A DNA stretch of 64,000 nt from Maledivibacter sp. (lineage in GTDB: Bacteria > Bacillota > Clostridia > Peptostreptococcales > Caminicellaceae), in the NCBI GenBank assembly GCA_025210375.1, contig JAOASB010000026.1, positions 29,516 through 93,515 of the forward strand, read 5' to 3'. This document shows positions 18,810 through 27,275 of this stretch, piece by piece. The translations under genes were made by a program, and so were the position numbers. The notes under the pieces are model-generated. The model had not been told where the DNA came from. It saw only the letters and a list, made by a program, of their open reading frames with translations, and made no database searches. Numbering within the stretch: the stretch's first letter is position 1; every line of letters starts with the position of its first letter.

Positions 18810-19067
18810 ATGGTTATTATAGATTATAAACATATTAAAAAAATCATTGATCAATGGGATCCTATGGAATTGCTTCATATGGCTCCAAATGATGAATACT
18901 CAGTTGAGATAAAGAGAATTAAAGCCTATATTGATAGGATGGAAACAAATAACGTTGAGGCATTAGCAAGGGAAATACAAAAAATATTTAAATTTTGCTT
19001 TTCTACTACTTTTAAAATAGAAGAATGTTTAGAAATTGGGAAGGAAATTATGGAAGAAAATAAATAA
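18810..19067 (+). CDS. DUF1871 family protein
   Basis: The 85-residue soluble protein matches the DUF1871 pattern as I know it: IIDQWDPMELLHMAPNDEYSVE near the start, an alternating helical middle and a C-terminal helix (IEECLEIGKEIMEEN). No function is established; some small families of this kind occur as immunity or accessory genes near secreted effectors, which is only a possibility here. The ribosome binding site GGAG directly abuts the ATG at 18810, so the true start may be a few codons later or initiation may be weak. It is cargo between cassette 2 and yunB fragment 2. Confidence 0.75.
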   Translation: MVIIDYKHIKKIIDQWDPMELLHMAPNDEYSVEIKRIKAYIDRMETNNVEALAREIQKIFKFCFSTTFKIEECLEIGKEIMEENK

Positions 19068-19120
19068 AAACTAATTAATAAAGAAGGGAAAAAATAATGA
19101 TTTGATTTTGACGAGTTATT

Positions 19121-19146
19121 AGGCCGGGAAACCCGGTCTTTTTTGA
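19121..19146 (+). terminator. Terminator after the DUF1871 gene
   Basis: GGCCGGGAAACCCGGTC followed by seven T. A near-identical hairpin at 23323 also directly precedes a yunB fragment. Confidence 0.88.
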
Positions 19147-19156
19147 TTTTACATTA

Positions 19157-19248
19157 GTACCATTCATTTCAAAAACCATAGAAGTAGAATCAACCGTTCT
19201 CGTTGAAGAAACAATAATAGTTGGAAGGTTTCCCTATGTCAATGATTG
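19157..19248 (+). pseudogene. yunB: yunB 3'-end fragment 2
   Basis: This piece matches yunB from the codons for VPFISKTIEVKS to the stop and then runs into the shared leader at a fixed offset of 5,625 bp from cassette 1. It has an internal deletion of about 50 bases near the end and several non-silent changes (VESTVLVEE), so it is decayed. It begins just after a terminator, as fragment 4 does. Confidence 0.9.
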
Positions 19249-19384
19249 ATACCTGTAATTACCAAGTAATATTCTGTAAACTTTTATTGTATAATACCAA
19301 AAAATATAAAAACAGACTGTTTCTTTCTAAAATTTACATATAGAATAATATATGAATTTGAAGACAATTTAAGGAGGACGAAAG
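19249..19384 (+). promoter_or_regulatory. Shared leader of exoprotein cassette 3
   Basis: This is the third copy of the conserved leader with TTTACATATAGAATAATATA and AAGGAGGACGAAAG before the exoprotein start. Confidence 0.75.
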
Positions 19385-20416
19385 ATGAAGATTAGGAAAT
19401 TAGGAGTTTGTTTTGTAGTGGCTATGTTAATGGTATCCTTTGTGTTTGTGGGAGCAGAAATACAGGTTTATGCAGCACAGATTCATGATCAATTGTTAGA
19501 ACCTGAAAGTGGATGGAAAAGAATTGATGATACTGATGCTTTGATACTTTATACTGGTACATGGACAACTTGGAAAGAATCTACTCAATACAATGATATT
19601 TTACATCATATACCAGTGGGAGCAGTGCAAAAAGATATTTACGATAGTAAAGTAAATTTTAAATTTTATGGAAGTAAGTTAAGAATAATTGCATCAAGAT
19701 GGCCTGAGCATACAGAAACTTTAGCATTGAAAATTGACGGGGAGGAAGTCCAAACAGCTAACATAAAAGGAGAACGTTTAAAGCAAATACTAGTATTTTC
19801 TGTTGAGAATCTCAACCTAAATATACATTCGGTAGAGATATATTCCAAAACACCAGGAAGATGGGATTTTGACGCCATAGATATAGATGAAAATGGAGAA
19901 CTATTAGACATGAACACTCCTAATATACCAGTAAACCTAACAGCAACATCAGGAGATGAAAAAGTAATTCTTTCATGTGATGAAGTTAAAGGTGCTGATA
20001 AGTATATTGTAAAAAGATCAACAAAAAAAGGTGGACCATATGAAAAAATAGGTGAAACTAAAGAAACCAGTTATACAGACAGTGGTCTTGATAATGGCAC
20101 TACATACTATTATGTCGTATGTACTGTAAAAAATGGAGCTACAAGCCCCAATTCAAACGAAGTATCTGCAACACCAGGGGGAAGTAGCAGTAGCGGAGAT
20201 AATGCACTTTTAAGAATTACAATGCTAAATGGGACAATAAACGAATATGATTTATCAATGAGTGACGTAGAAGACTTTATAGACTGGTTTGAAGATAGGG
20301 ATGATCCATATTACATAATAAAAAAGGATTACAATATAGGGCCATTTGAAAGTAGAAAAGATTATATTATTGCTGATAAGATTCTACAATTTGAAGTAAT
20401 GGAATATAACGATTAA
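19385..20416 (+). CDS. Secreted exoprotein with a different N-terminal binding domain, cassette 3
   Basis: The 343-residue protein starts with the same signal peptide (MKIRKLGVCFVVAMLMVSFV) and ends with the same FnIII domain and tail as cassettes 1 and 2. In place of the LamG domain it has a beta-sandwich of about 140 residues (PESGWKRIDDTDALILYTG to FDAIDIDENGELLD). That domain resembles the N-terminal domain of the unlinked exoprotein at 50004-51137. It is therefore a domain swap on a constant scaffold. The domain looks like a carbohydrate- or ligand-binding jelly roll; no catalytic motif is visible. Confidence 0.87.
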   Translation: MKIRKLGVCFVVAMLMVSFVFVGAEIQVYAAQIHDQLLEPESGWKRIDDTDALILYTGTWTTWKESTQYNDILHHIPVGAVQKDIYDSKVNFKFYGSKLRIIASRWPEHTETLALKIDGEEVQTANIKGERLKQILVFSVENLNLNIHSVEIYSKTPGRWDFDAIDIDENGELLDMNTPNIPVNLTATSGDEKVILSCDEVKGADKYIVKRSTKKGGPYEKIGETKETSYTDSGLDNGTTYYYVVCTVKNGATSPNSNEVSATPGGSSSSGDNALLRITMLNGTINEYDLSMSDVEDFIDWFEDRDDPYYIIKKDYNIGPFESRKDYIIADKILQFEVMEYND

Positions 20417-20424
20417 TATTATTG

Positions 20425-20462
20425 AGGATAGGGTTAAAACCTTATCCTTGATTGTTTTTGAC
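20425..20462 (+). terminator. Cassette 3 terminator
   Basis: GGATAGGGTTAAAACCTTATCC followed by a T-rich tract, the third copy of the cassette terminator. Confidence 0.8.
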
Positions 20463-20621
20463 GCAGAAGTATTAGTTAACGTAGGGTAGGGCTTAGGCTC
20501 TACTCTTTTCTTATTGAGCTGAAACTATATCTTTGATAGATAATATTAATTGAAGAAATTTACATATTAGTATAAAATTAAAATGAGATTTTTAAAAATT
20601 TATAGAGTGAACAATGAGGTG

Positions 20622-20909
20622 ATGAGTATGGAAGCAGTAATAGTAATATTTTCTATAATACTCCTTTATGTTATGTATGTATTTAGAAGTAAAAAGGATA
20701 GGAAAAAAATTGAAAGAAAAGTTGAAGAAATGGGTGGCAAAATTATAAATATTGAAAAGTCAGTTTTTGAAAAAGGCCCATTTAGATTTGCTGGAAAAGG
20801 TATAATGATTTATAAATTTCAATATACAGTAAAACAAAATGGTGAAGATATAACAAAAGAGGCGTGGGTAAAAACTGGTGGATTGTTTGGTGATGATTGG
20901 AGATTTTAA
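20622..20909 (+). CDS. Small single-pass membrane protein
   Basis: The 95-residue protein has one N-terminal membrane helix (AVIVIFSIILLYVMYVF) followed by a basic linker and a small soluble domain ending TKEAWVKTGGLFGDDWRF. The ATG at 20622 is preceded by GAGGTG; an in-frame ATG at 20583 gives a longer but unsupported N-terminus. Short proteins with this ending occur in other Firmicutes, but I know no function for them. It is a cargo gene downstream of cassette 3. Confidence 0.72.
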   Translation: MSMEAVIVIFSIILLYVMYVFRSKKDRKKIERKVEEMGGKIINIEKSVFEKGPFRFAGKGIMIYKFQYTVKQNGEDITKEAWVKTGGLFGDDWRF

Positions 20910-21065
20910 AAAAGATGTAAAAGCACAAATTCTTTGTTTACTCATTAAAATAGATGTCAATGGAGAATACCTAAAGGATTTTCCGTTTCTTTCCCTAGCA
21001 ATGGCCCGAACCTAATCCTCCATACCTCCTAGAATTTTCAAATTGTTTAGAAAGGTTAGTATATC

Positions 21066-21294
21066 ATGACAAAATTTGCTGTAGAAATGAATATGACAAA
21101 TGAGGAACTCAAAAAAAATAAAAATACATGGTGATAGCAATGACAGAGAAAAACTATATGTCTTAGCCTAAAAACTCAAAGACATAGCATCTGAAGAACA
21201 CAAGAAGATAGTAATAGAGCGAGCAGATAAAAGGGATTCGTGGGTTTTAAAAGACCTTTATAATGTTCTAAATGAATGCATGGGGTGGGATTAA
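21066..21294 (+). pseudogene. Degraded small gene with frameshift and stop
   Basis: Reading from the ATG at 21066 the frame breaks in an A-rich tract near 21110-21125 and continues in another frame with KIHGDSNDREKLYVLA, an in-frame TAA at 21169 and then KLKDIASEEHKKIVIERAD to a stop at 21292. Repairing one frameshift and one stop restores a charged helical protein of roughly 75 residues. I do not recognise it. The repaired frame overlaps the start region of the next gene closely, as an operon neighbour would. Confidence 0.6.
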
Positions 21295-21298
21295 TACA

Positions 21299-21616
21299 AT
21301 GGAAGAGAAGAAAAAAGTTAGTGTATCAAAACTAAGTATTATAGCATTTTTTTCTTTTATAGTTGGATTTTTAGTTTATTGGGGAGGGATGTTTGGGTTT
21401 TATAGTTTTATTGTTCCTCGAGACAAGGAATATTGGATTATGATTGTAACACTAATATTTCAATTTTCGGCACTTGTAATGGGTATTGTAGATTTATTTA
21501 AAAAAGAAAGAAGAAAAGTATTATCAATAATTACAGTAATTATAAGCGGAATACCAAGTGTACTATTTCTTTTACTTTTTTTGCTAGTTAGATTTTATAC
21601 AAAAGCAGTAAACTAG
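21299..21616 (+). CDS. Small three-helix membrane protein
   Basis: The 105-residue protein has three hydrophobic segments (about 12-38, 45-68 and 78-100) separated by short charged loops with KKERRK between the second and third. The ATG at 21299 is used because the longer frame from 21272 overlaps the upstream pseudogene; a GGGGTGGG lies upstream. No family is recognised. It is the last gene of the cassette 3 cargo, followed by yunB fragment 3. Confidence 0.7.
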   Translation: MEEKKKVSVSKLSIIAFFSFIVGFLVYWGGMFGFYSFIVPRDKEYWIMIVTLIFQFSALVMGIVDLFKKERRKVLSIITVIISGIPSVLFLLLFLLVRFYTKAVN

Positions 21617-21673
21617 GGATCAAAATAGCTTAAGGGTAGTAGATCACCACTATTTTTTATATTTACTTCATTT

Positions 21674-21809
21674 CATAAGATATATCTATCCGTAAATACT
21701 CAAGTAAAGACCATCGTACCATTCATTTCAAAAACCATAGAAGTAAAATCAACCGTCCCCATTGAAGAAACAATAATAGCTGGGAGGTTTCCCGATGGTA
21801 GTGATTGAT
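21674..21809 (+). pseudogene. yunB: yunB 3'-end fragment 3
   Basis: This piece matches yunB from the codons for HKIYLSVNTQVKTIVPF to the stop, with an internal deletion that joins GRF directly to PDGSD. Most changes elsewhere are few. It is followed after 10 bp by the opposite-strand small peptide gene, as is fragment 5. Confidence 0.9.
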
Positions 21810-21818
21810 AGATAGACA

Positions 21819-21908
21819 CTATTTATTTAGAGAAATAAACAAAAGACCAATAGCTCCTAAAACAACCATACCGCCAAGATCGGCAAGTGCTAAAATTCTC
21901 ATAGTCAT
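21819..21908 (-). CDS. Tiny hydrophobic peptide gene, copy 1
   Basis: A 29-residue peptide (MTMRILALADLGGMVVLGAI then GLLFISLNK) is encoded opposite to yunB fragment 3. GAGGAG lies about eight bases before the ATG. It is one membrane helix with a lysine end, the form of many type I toxin or holin-like peptides, but I cannot place it in a named family. A homologous gene follows yunB fragment 5 at 31160-31234 with the same last residues (LGAIGLLF, LNK), so the pair is conserved in sequence and position. No antitoxin RNA was identified. Confidence 0.6.
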   Translation of the reverse strand: MTMRILALADLGGMVVLGAIGLLFISLNK

Positions 21909-22008
21909 TAAACCAATCTCCTCTTTACAATTAATGATTATATAATTTAGTTAGTACACAAATTGTACTATATATCAAAATGAGTTATGATTGTATTAAA
22001 TATGGAAT

Positions 22009-22112
22009 TATAGAGATTCTGGTCAAAACTTTAATTTATACATCGACAAATATGCGATGGTTCTGGGGATTTTGGACTTGTATAAGTTAAAGTCTATACT
22101 AAAATCCCTATA
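22009..22112. repeat. Family A inverted-repeat element, copy 2
   Basis: The element is 104 bp with left end TATAGAGATTCTGGTC and right end ACTAAAATCCCTATA, which are imperfect inverted repeats. It lies 45 bp upstream of the lipoprotein gene start. Confidence 0.85.
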
Positions 22113-22157
22113 AGCATATAAATAGTGATATGTAGTACGGGAAGTAGGGATAATAAA

Positions 22158-23057
22158 TTGAAGCGAATAGTATGCTTAATATTGATATTAGGGGTTCTTA
22201 CTGGGTGTGGATTGAAGCAGCATCCTAAAAATCCAGAAGATTATAGTGAAAAAAATAACAATAAAGGTATTGAAGTTCAAAAGCAGGTAACATCAACTGT
22301 ACCAATAATAAATAAGAATGGGTTGATATTAGCTGAAAGATTTAAAGCTCCTAAGGGATATAATAGAATAAAAGCCTCAGAGGATTCCTTCGGAGGATAC
22401 CTAAGAAATTTAGCACTAAAGCCCTATGGGGCAAAGGTATTATATTATAATGGGCAAGCTAAAAATAAGCATGGTGTCTATGAGGCGGTTATAGATATGG
22501 ATATTGGCAAGAAGAATCTTCAACAATGTGCTGATGCGATTATGAGGCTTAGGGGAGAGTATTTATATAGTAGAGGTGAATACGACAAAATTCATTTTAA
22601 TCTTACTAATGGATTTAGGGTGGATTATCACAAATGGATTGATGGTTATAGAGTGAGTATTAATGGAAATAATTCTAGTTATATAAAAAAGAACAAAAAA
22701 TCCAATACATATAATGATTTTCGTAATTATATGGAGTTAATATTTATGTATGCAGGGACGTTATCACTATCTCAGGAGCTTGATACAGTGAAGCTTAAGG
22801 ATATGGAAATCGGAGATGTTTTAATCCAAGGTGGAAGTCCTGGGCATGCAGTTATAGTAGTTGATATGGCTAAGAACGACAATTCTGATCAGAAGCTTTT
22901 TATGCTGGCACAAAGCTATATGCCGGCACAGGACATACAGATATTAGTTAACCCAAATAATGATAATATAAGTCCGTGGTATGTATTAAAGGATGTCGAT
23001 ACAATAAGGACACCGGAATGGACCTTTAGTAAAAATGATTTAAAAAGATTTAAATAG
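22158..23057 (+). CDS. DUF4846 lipoprotein
   Basis: The 299-residue protein has a lipoprotein signal peptide (KRIVCLILILGVLTGCG, lipid-modified Cys at residue 17) and a DUF4846 domain: ERFKAPKGYNRIKASEDSFG, the YLRNLALKPYGAKVLYYNG segment and the C-terminal GGSPGHAVIVVDMA with a His that could be catalytic. The start TTG at 22158 gives a normal signal peptide; a GTG at 22125 would add an unlikely hydrophilic stretch. Function is unknown; the GHAVIVVD end resembles papain-like/NlpC folds, which is only a hint. A family A repeat sits just upstream. Confidence 0.82.
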   Translation: MKRIVCLILILGVLTGCGLKQHPKNPEDYSEKNNNKGIEVQKQVTSTVPIINKNGLILAERFKAPKGYNRIKASEDSFGGYLRNLALKPYGAKVLYYNGQAKNKHGVYEAVIDMDIGKKNLQQCADAIMRLRGEYLYSRGEYDKIHFNLTNGFRVDYHKWIDGYRVSINGNNSSYIKKNKKSNTYNDFRNYMELIFMYAGTLSLSQELDTVKLKDMEIGDVLIQGGSPGHAVIVVDMAKNDNSDQKLFMLAQSYMPAQDIQILVNPNNDNISPWYVLKDVDTIRTPEWTFSKNDLKRFK

Positions 23058-23322
23058 AAAACAAGGGATAAAGACCTAAATACATAACAATATGATAAAA
23101 AACAACTTGGAATTTTCCATACAGTTAAATCAGTGATTATAGAAGGAAGTTCTATGAATAATCTCAATATATTTGCTTTGACATTAGAACACAGTTGTAA
23201 GCACTATCCCTTAATAAATTTAAAAACTTCGAGAAATGAACAAAAATTTGGAAAATAAGAGTGATGATAGAGTTTTGAATACACAACTTTTTGCATAGAT
23301 AATAAAGAGTAAGTTAAGTATA

Positions 23323-23347
23323 AGACCGGTTTCCCGGTCTTTTTTTG
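23323..23347 (+). terminator. Terminator before yunB fragment 4
   Basis: A perfect stem AGACCGG/CCGGTCT with loop TTTC is followed by seven T. Both this and the 19121 hairpin are followed at the same distance by the truncated start of a yunB fragment. Confidence 0.9.
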
Positions 23348-23358
23348 GTTTGATATTA

Positions 23359-23499
23359 GTACTATTCATTTCAAAACCACAGAAGTAAAATCAACCCTCC
23401 CCATTGCAGAAACAATAATAGGTGGAAGGACTCCCGATAATTATATAAATGTCCCCGAAAAGGACTTCATGAACGTGGTTCCCCATGGTAGTGATTGAT
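23359..23499 (+). pseudogene. yunB: yunB 3'-end fragment 4
   Basis: The piece matches yunB from the codons for the PFISK region to the stop, with a one-base loss near 23375 that breaks the frame, and GTGGTTCCCCATGGTAGTGA at its end. It begins at almost the same yunB position as fragment 2, so the two share one recombination junction. Confidence 0.9.
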
Positions 23500-23837
23500 A
23501 TATATGAGGAGGTAAGGACATAATTGATAAAATTATAAATCTAGCTATTGATTGAAGGTTTATAACTCATTTGCTTATCTATATTTTGTACATTTTGGAA
23601 TTTGAATTGAAATATTTTGATTTCTCAAGCTTTTCTTCGGGTTCCATTATTTCATTTTTTTCTTTTTTTCATATTCTTTAATATATTTTCTGATTGTTTT
23701 TCCACTAAACTATTTATACCCGTAGCATCTAGATGAAGTTTAATAGAGATATTTTAAGTCTATTTATTGTATAAATTATGTATAGTCATATATTGACATA
23801 TTTCGAGCTGAAATTTACATTTTTCGAGTCTAAGATA

Positions 23838-23866
23838 TTGACAAAAATTAAATATTATAATATTAT
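23838..23866 (+). promoter_or_regulatory. Predicted sigma-A-type promoter of the GntR gene
   Basis: TTGACA at 23838 is followed after 17 bases by TATTAT, within a run of overlapping TATAAT-like repeats. It lies about 70 bp before the regulator start. Confidence 0.6.
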
Positions 23867-23932
23867 AATGTTATAATCAATTTTACTACGAAATATAATT
23901 TGAGGTAAGAAGGGAGGGAGGTAGGAGATGAA

Positions 23933-24643
23933 ATGATGCTGTATAAGAAAATATATGATGATATATGTGACAAGATAAAACTTGGCTATTATTCCCAAGG
24001 TGATATTCTTCCATCAGAAAAAGAGATGGAAAAGATTTATGGTGTTAGTAAAGCGCCAATTAGGCAAGCGTTATCAAAATTATCAACTATTGGTTTAATT
24101 GAGCGAAAAGCAGGGAAAGGGACATTTGTTAAAAATCTTGATGTGTTAGATTATATTACTAACCATACTTTGAGTGGATATGCAGAGGCTATATCAAAGA
24201 CCAGAGCTTGTAAGTGTGTTGCAATTAGTACTTGCGTTTTAGATGATAGAATTGCAGAAAAGCTAAATGTGAAAAAAGGAACATCTGCAACAAAAGTTAC
24301 TCGAATTAGAGAACAAGATGGACAAAAAGTAATATATATGACACACTATTTGCCTTATGTTGATGAGGATTCACTTAAGGAAGAAGGCAACTTTTTTTCA
24401 ATGAGATATTTACTTATATATAAGTTTGGATTTAAGCTGGAAAATGTAATTGAGAGCTTAACGGCAGTTATAGCAAATGATGAAATAAAGAAAAAACTTT
24501 GTTTTAATGAGGATTTGGCCGTTATGAGAATCGAAAGAATATCTCTAGATGAAAATAATACTCCGAGAGCTTACATGGAATACTATGCAAGAAGTGATAT
24601 TTGGAATTACAAAGTATACTATCACAAGAAGTTTAATGAATAA
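23933..24643 (+). CDS. GntR family transcriptional regulator with UTRA domain
   Basis: The 236-residue protein has an N-terminal winged helix (GDILPSEKEMEKIYGVSKAP near 22-42, then IRQALSKLSTIGLIERKAGK) and a C-terminal UTRA ligand-binding domain (about 85-230). HutC-type regulators of this kind sense a catabolic intermediate. It is followed after 24 bp by the TRAP transporter genes and presumably controls them. GGTAGGAG precedes two adjacent ATG codons at 23933 and 23936. A second UTRA regulator on the other strand (29740-30444) closes the module. Confidence 0.93.
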   Translation: MMLYKKIYDDICDKIKLGYYSQGDILPSEKEMEKIYGVSKAPIRQALSKLSTIGLIERKAGKGTFVKNLDVLDYITNHTLSGYAEAISKTRACKCVAISTCVLDDRIAEKLNVKKGTSATKVTRIREQDGQKVIYMTHYLPYVDEDSLKEEGNFFSMRYLLIYKFGFKLENVIESLTAVIANDEIKKKLCFNEDLAVMRIERISLDENNTPRAYMEYYARSDIWNYKVYYHKKFNE

Positions 24644-24667
24644 TTAAATTAAGTAAAGGAGTAAATT

Positions 24668-25180
24668 ATGGAAAAAAGAATAGGGAAGGTTATAGAAATT
24701 ATTTCTAATAAAACAGGAATATTATTCTTTAGTATCATTATTTTAACTTTGATGCAAGTGTTTTTTAGGTTTATAATGGACAGACCTTTGGTTTGGAGTG
24801 AGGAACTAGCAAGATTTTTATTAATATGGATGACATTTATAGGTGTTTCTGTTAATGCCTACAATGAAAAGCTTTTAAGTGTAACTAGTTTAGTTGATAT
24901 TTTGCCAAGAAAAGTTCGATTTTGGTTGTATATATGCAGACAAATCATTGCATCAGTATTTTTATTAACAGTAATTTTTTCTAGTTATGATTTAATAAGA
25001 GTATCTATGAACTTTACATCTGGAGCAATGGACATACCTCTTGGGTATTGGAGAGGGGCACCTGCTGTAGGATGTATGCTTATACAGATTTTTATAATTT
25101 TGAGAATGGTATTAAATTTTAGGCTATATAAGAAGGGGTTATATCCTTTGAATGTTAATGAAGATTGGAGTGACCTGTAA
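24668..25180 (+). CDS. TRAP transporter small permease (DctQ type)
   Basis: The 170-residue protein has four membrane helices and the DctQ hallmarks VFFRFIMDRPLVWSEELARF near 35-54 and the GVSVNAY segment. It forms the small membrane subunit that supports the large permease. Its stop overlaps the dctM-type start by one base, so they are translationally coupled. A good AAAGGAG precedes the ATG. Confidence 0.93.
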   Translation: MEKRIGKVIEIISNKTGILFFSIIILTLMQVFFRFIMDRPLVWSEELARFLLIWMTFIGVSVNAYNEKLLSVTSLVDILPRKVRFWLYICRQIIASVFLLTVIFSSYDLIRVSMNFTSGAMDIPLGYWRGAPAVGCMLIQIFIILRMVLNFRLYKKGLYPLNVNEDWSDL

Positions 25181-26457
25181 TGAATATGATAGTTTTGTTT
25201 ATTGCACTTATAGTACTAATTGCATTAGGCATGCCTGTTGCATTTTCTTTAGGAATTACATCTCTATGGTATTTGTTTGTCAATTCTATTAATCTATCCA
25301 CCGTAGCTCAAAGTATGTCTCGCGGAGTTAATTCTTTTACAATGTTAGCAATCCCATTTTTCTTTTTAGCGGGAGAACTGATGAATACAAGTGGAGTAAC
25401 TGACAGAATAATTCGAATGGCGAAAGTTCTTGTTGGTCATTTTAAAGGAGGATTAGCTCAGGTTAACATAGTTGCAAGTATTATCTTTGCAGGTATTTCT
25501 GGTTCTGCAACAGCAGATGCGGCGGCACTTGGATCAGCACTTATACCAGCTATGGAAAAAGAAGGCTATGACACAGATTTTTCTGCAGCTATTACCGTTG
25601 CTTCATCAATGGTTGGACCAATCATTCCTCCTAGTATAACACTGGTAATGTATGGTATTTTAGCTCAGGTTCCAATTGGACAACTGTTAGCAGCTGGAAT
25701 ATTACCAGGACTAGTACTTGCCTTATCTCAAATGGTTTATACTTATTATTATTCTAAAAAAATGGATTATCCTAGATATGAAAAAGCCAATTTCAAAGAA
25801 TTTACAGATGCTACAAAAAGTGGCGTTAGTGCTTTGATAATGCCGATAATAATCATCGGGGGAGTCTTATCAGGAGTATTCACTCCAACAGAATCTGCAG
25901 CGATTGCAGTATTTTATGGGGTGTTTGTAGGCCTTGTTGTATATAAAAATATGACGTTGGGTTCGTTATTTGAAACTATAAAAAAAGTGAGTATTGCAAG
26001 TGTTAATAACCTATTTATACTTGCGTGTGCTACGGCCTTTTCTTGGGTAATGACAAAAGCTAGAGTACCTGAAATGGTCATCGATTTGGTGTTTAGTATT
26101 TCTAACAATGAAACTATTATTTTATTTATACTTGTTGTGTTTTTATTATTAATAGGTCTTTTCATGCTTCCATCACAAGCGCTTATAGTTCTGACACCTA
26201 TTTTTGTACCTGTTGCAAAAGAAATAGGGGTTGATCCAGTACACTTCGGCATAATTATGGTATTGACTTTAACTTTGGGTGGTTGTACTCCTCCTGTTGG
26301 GATGATGTTATACGTTGTTGCAGATATTTCAAAATTGCAGTTTACAAGACTTGTAAAAGCGGTGACTCCACTATATATACCAATTATTATTGCCATTATA
26401 TTAGTTACATTTGTGCCATCTATTAGTATGATTTTACCAATATTATTATTTAGATAA
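25180..26457 (+). CDS. TRAP transporter large permease (DctM type)
   Basis: The 425-residue protein has about twelve hydrophobic segments and DctM motifs: GMPVAFSLGI near the start, ISGSATADAAALGS near 104-118, SSMVGPIIPPSITLVMYG near 140 and GGCTPPVGMMLYV near 370. It is the channel subunit of a Na+-driven tripartite carboxylate-type importer. It overlaps the small permease by one base and is followed 12 bp later by the creatininase gene. Confidence 0.95.
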   Translation: MNMIVLFIALIVLIALGMPVAFSLGITSLWYLFVNSINLSTVAQSMSRGVNSFTMLAIPFFFLAGELMNTSGVTDRIIRMAKVLVGHFKGGLAQVNIVASIIFAGISGSATADAAALGSALIPAMEKEGYDTDFSAAITVASSMVGPIIPPSITLVMYGILAQVPIGQLLAAGILPGLVLALSQMVYTYYYSKKMDYPRYEKANFKEFTDATKSGVSALIMPIIIIGGVLSGVFTPTESAAIAVFYGVFVGLVVYKNMTLGSLFETIKKVSIASVNNLFILACATAFSWVMTKARVPEMVIDLVFSISNNETIILFILVVFLLLIGLFMLPSQALIVLTPIFVPVAKEIGVDPVHFGIIMVLTLTLGGCTPPVGMMLYVVADISKLQFTRLVKAVTPLYIPIIIAIILVTFVPSISMILPILLFR

Positions 26458-26469
26458 AAGGAGAAAACA

Positions 26470-27273
26470 ATGAAGAAGAGTGAATTACAGTATTTTACAT
26501 GGAAAGAAATTAAGGAAATATATAGTGAAAATCCAGTGATTTTAATTCCTTTAGGATCAATGGAAGAACATGGACCCCATTCAATTACTGGTGATTATAT
26601 TGCGGCATATGAAATAGCAAAGAGAATTTCAGAAAAATCTAACGCATTTACTTTGCCTGTAATTCCATTTGGGCATTCGGAATATTTTAGAGGCTTTTCA
26701 GGAACTATTTCACTTTCACTTAAAACAATGCATTTATTATGTAAGGACATATTAATGAGTTTATTAGAACATGGAGTGAATAAAATTGTGTTTATTAATG
26801 GGCACTCAGGTAATTCACCAATTATTGATAATGTTGCAAGAGAAGTGAAACGTGAACATGGTGTTATGATAGGTAAAATTGATTTGTGGCGATCGTTATC
26901 ACAATCTTTTAAAGATGAATTATATGGAAAAGGTGTGAACCCTATGGGGCACGGAGGAGAACCAATAACATCTGTTATGAAATATCTATGTCCAGAACAT
27001 ATTAAAATGAATTTATTAGAAGAAAAAGACCAAAAATCTTCGTGGCAAGCTATGCAGGTAGGTGGATTATCGCAGGTTAAAATAGATGATATAACAACTT
27101 CTATATATTTTGATATGGAAGATTTATCTGAGCAAGGCGTCCTTGGTGATCCATATATAGGAAATTCTGAAATTGGGGAGAAAATTATTAATAAATTAGT
27201 TCAATATGGTGTTAAATTTGTTGAACAAATGATAAATACTAACACCGTTATTAATAAAATGAAAGGAGAATGA
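26470..27273 (+). CDS. Creatininase-family amidohydrolase within the TRAP operon
   Basis: The 267-residue protein is a di-metal amidohydrolase of the creatininase superfamily with GSMEEHG (E32, H34), GDY aspartate near 42, NGHSGN near 115 and GHGGEPITS near 160. It is inserted between the TRAP permease and the TRAP binding-protein genes, an unusual operon order that ties its substrate to the transported compound. AAAGGAG stands before the ATG. It resembles the enzyme at 2831-3586 in family but not in detail. Confidence 0.9.
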   Translation: MKKSELQYFTWKEIKEIYSENPVILIPLGSMEEHGPHSITGDYIAAYEIAKRISEKSNAFTLPVIPFGHSEYFRGFSGTISLSLKTMHLLCKDILMSLLEHGVNKIVFINGHSGNSPIIDNVAREVKREHGVMIGKIDLWRSLSQSFKDELYGKGVNPMGHGGEPITSVMKYLCPEHIKMNLLEEKDQKSSWQAMQVGGLSQVKIDDITTSIYFDMEDLSEQGVLGDPYIGNSEIGEKIINKLVQYGVKFVEQMINTNTVINKMKGE

Positions 27274-27275
27274 TT

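Larger units (their letters stand above)
23058..23932. other. Intergenic region before the TRAP operon
   Basis: These 875 bases hold no intact gene. They include a terminator (23323-23347), yunB fragment 4 (23359-23499) and the promoter region of the GntR-type gene (23838-23866). The part from 23510 to 23830 is very AT-rich and I see nothing definite in it. Confidence 0.6.

Noticed and set aside
25914..26396. A 160-codon minus-strand gene
   Set aside because: It is antisense to the TRAP large permease and shows no independent coding signals.
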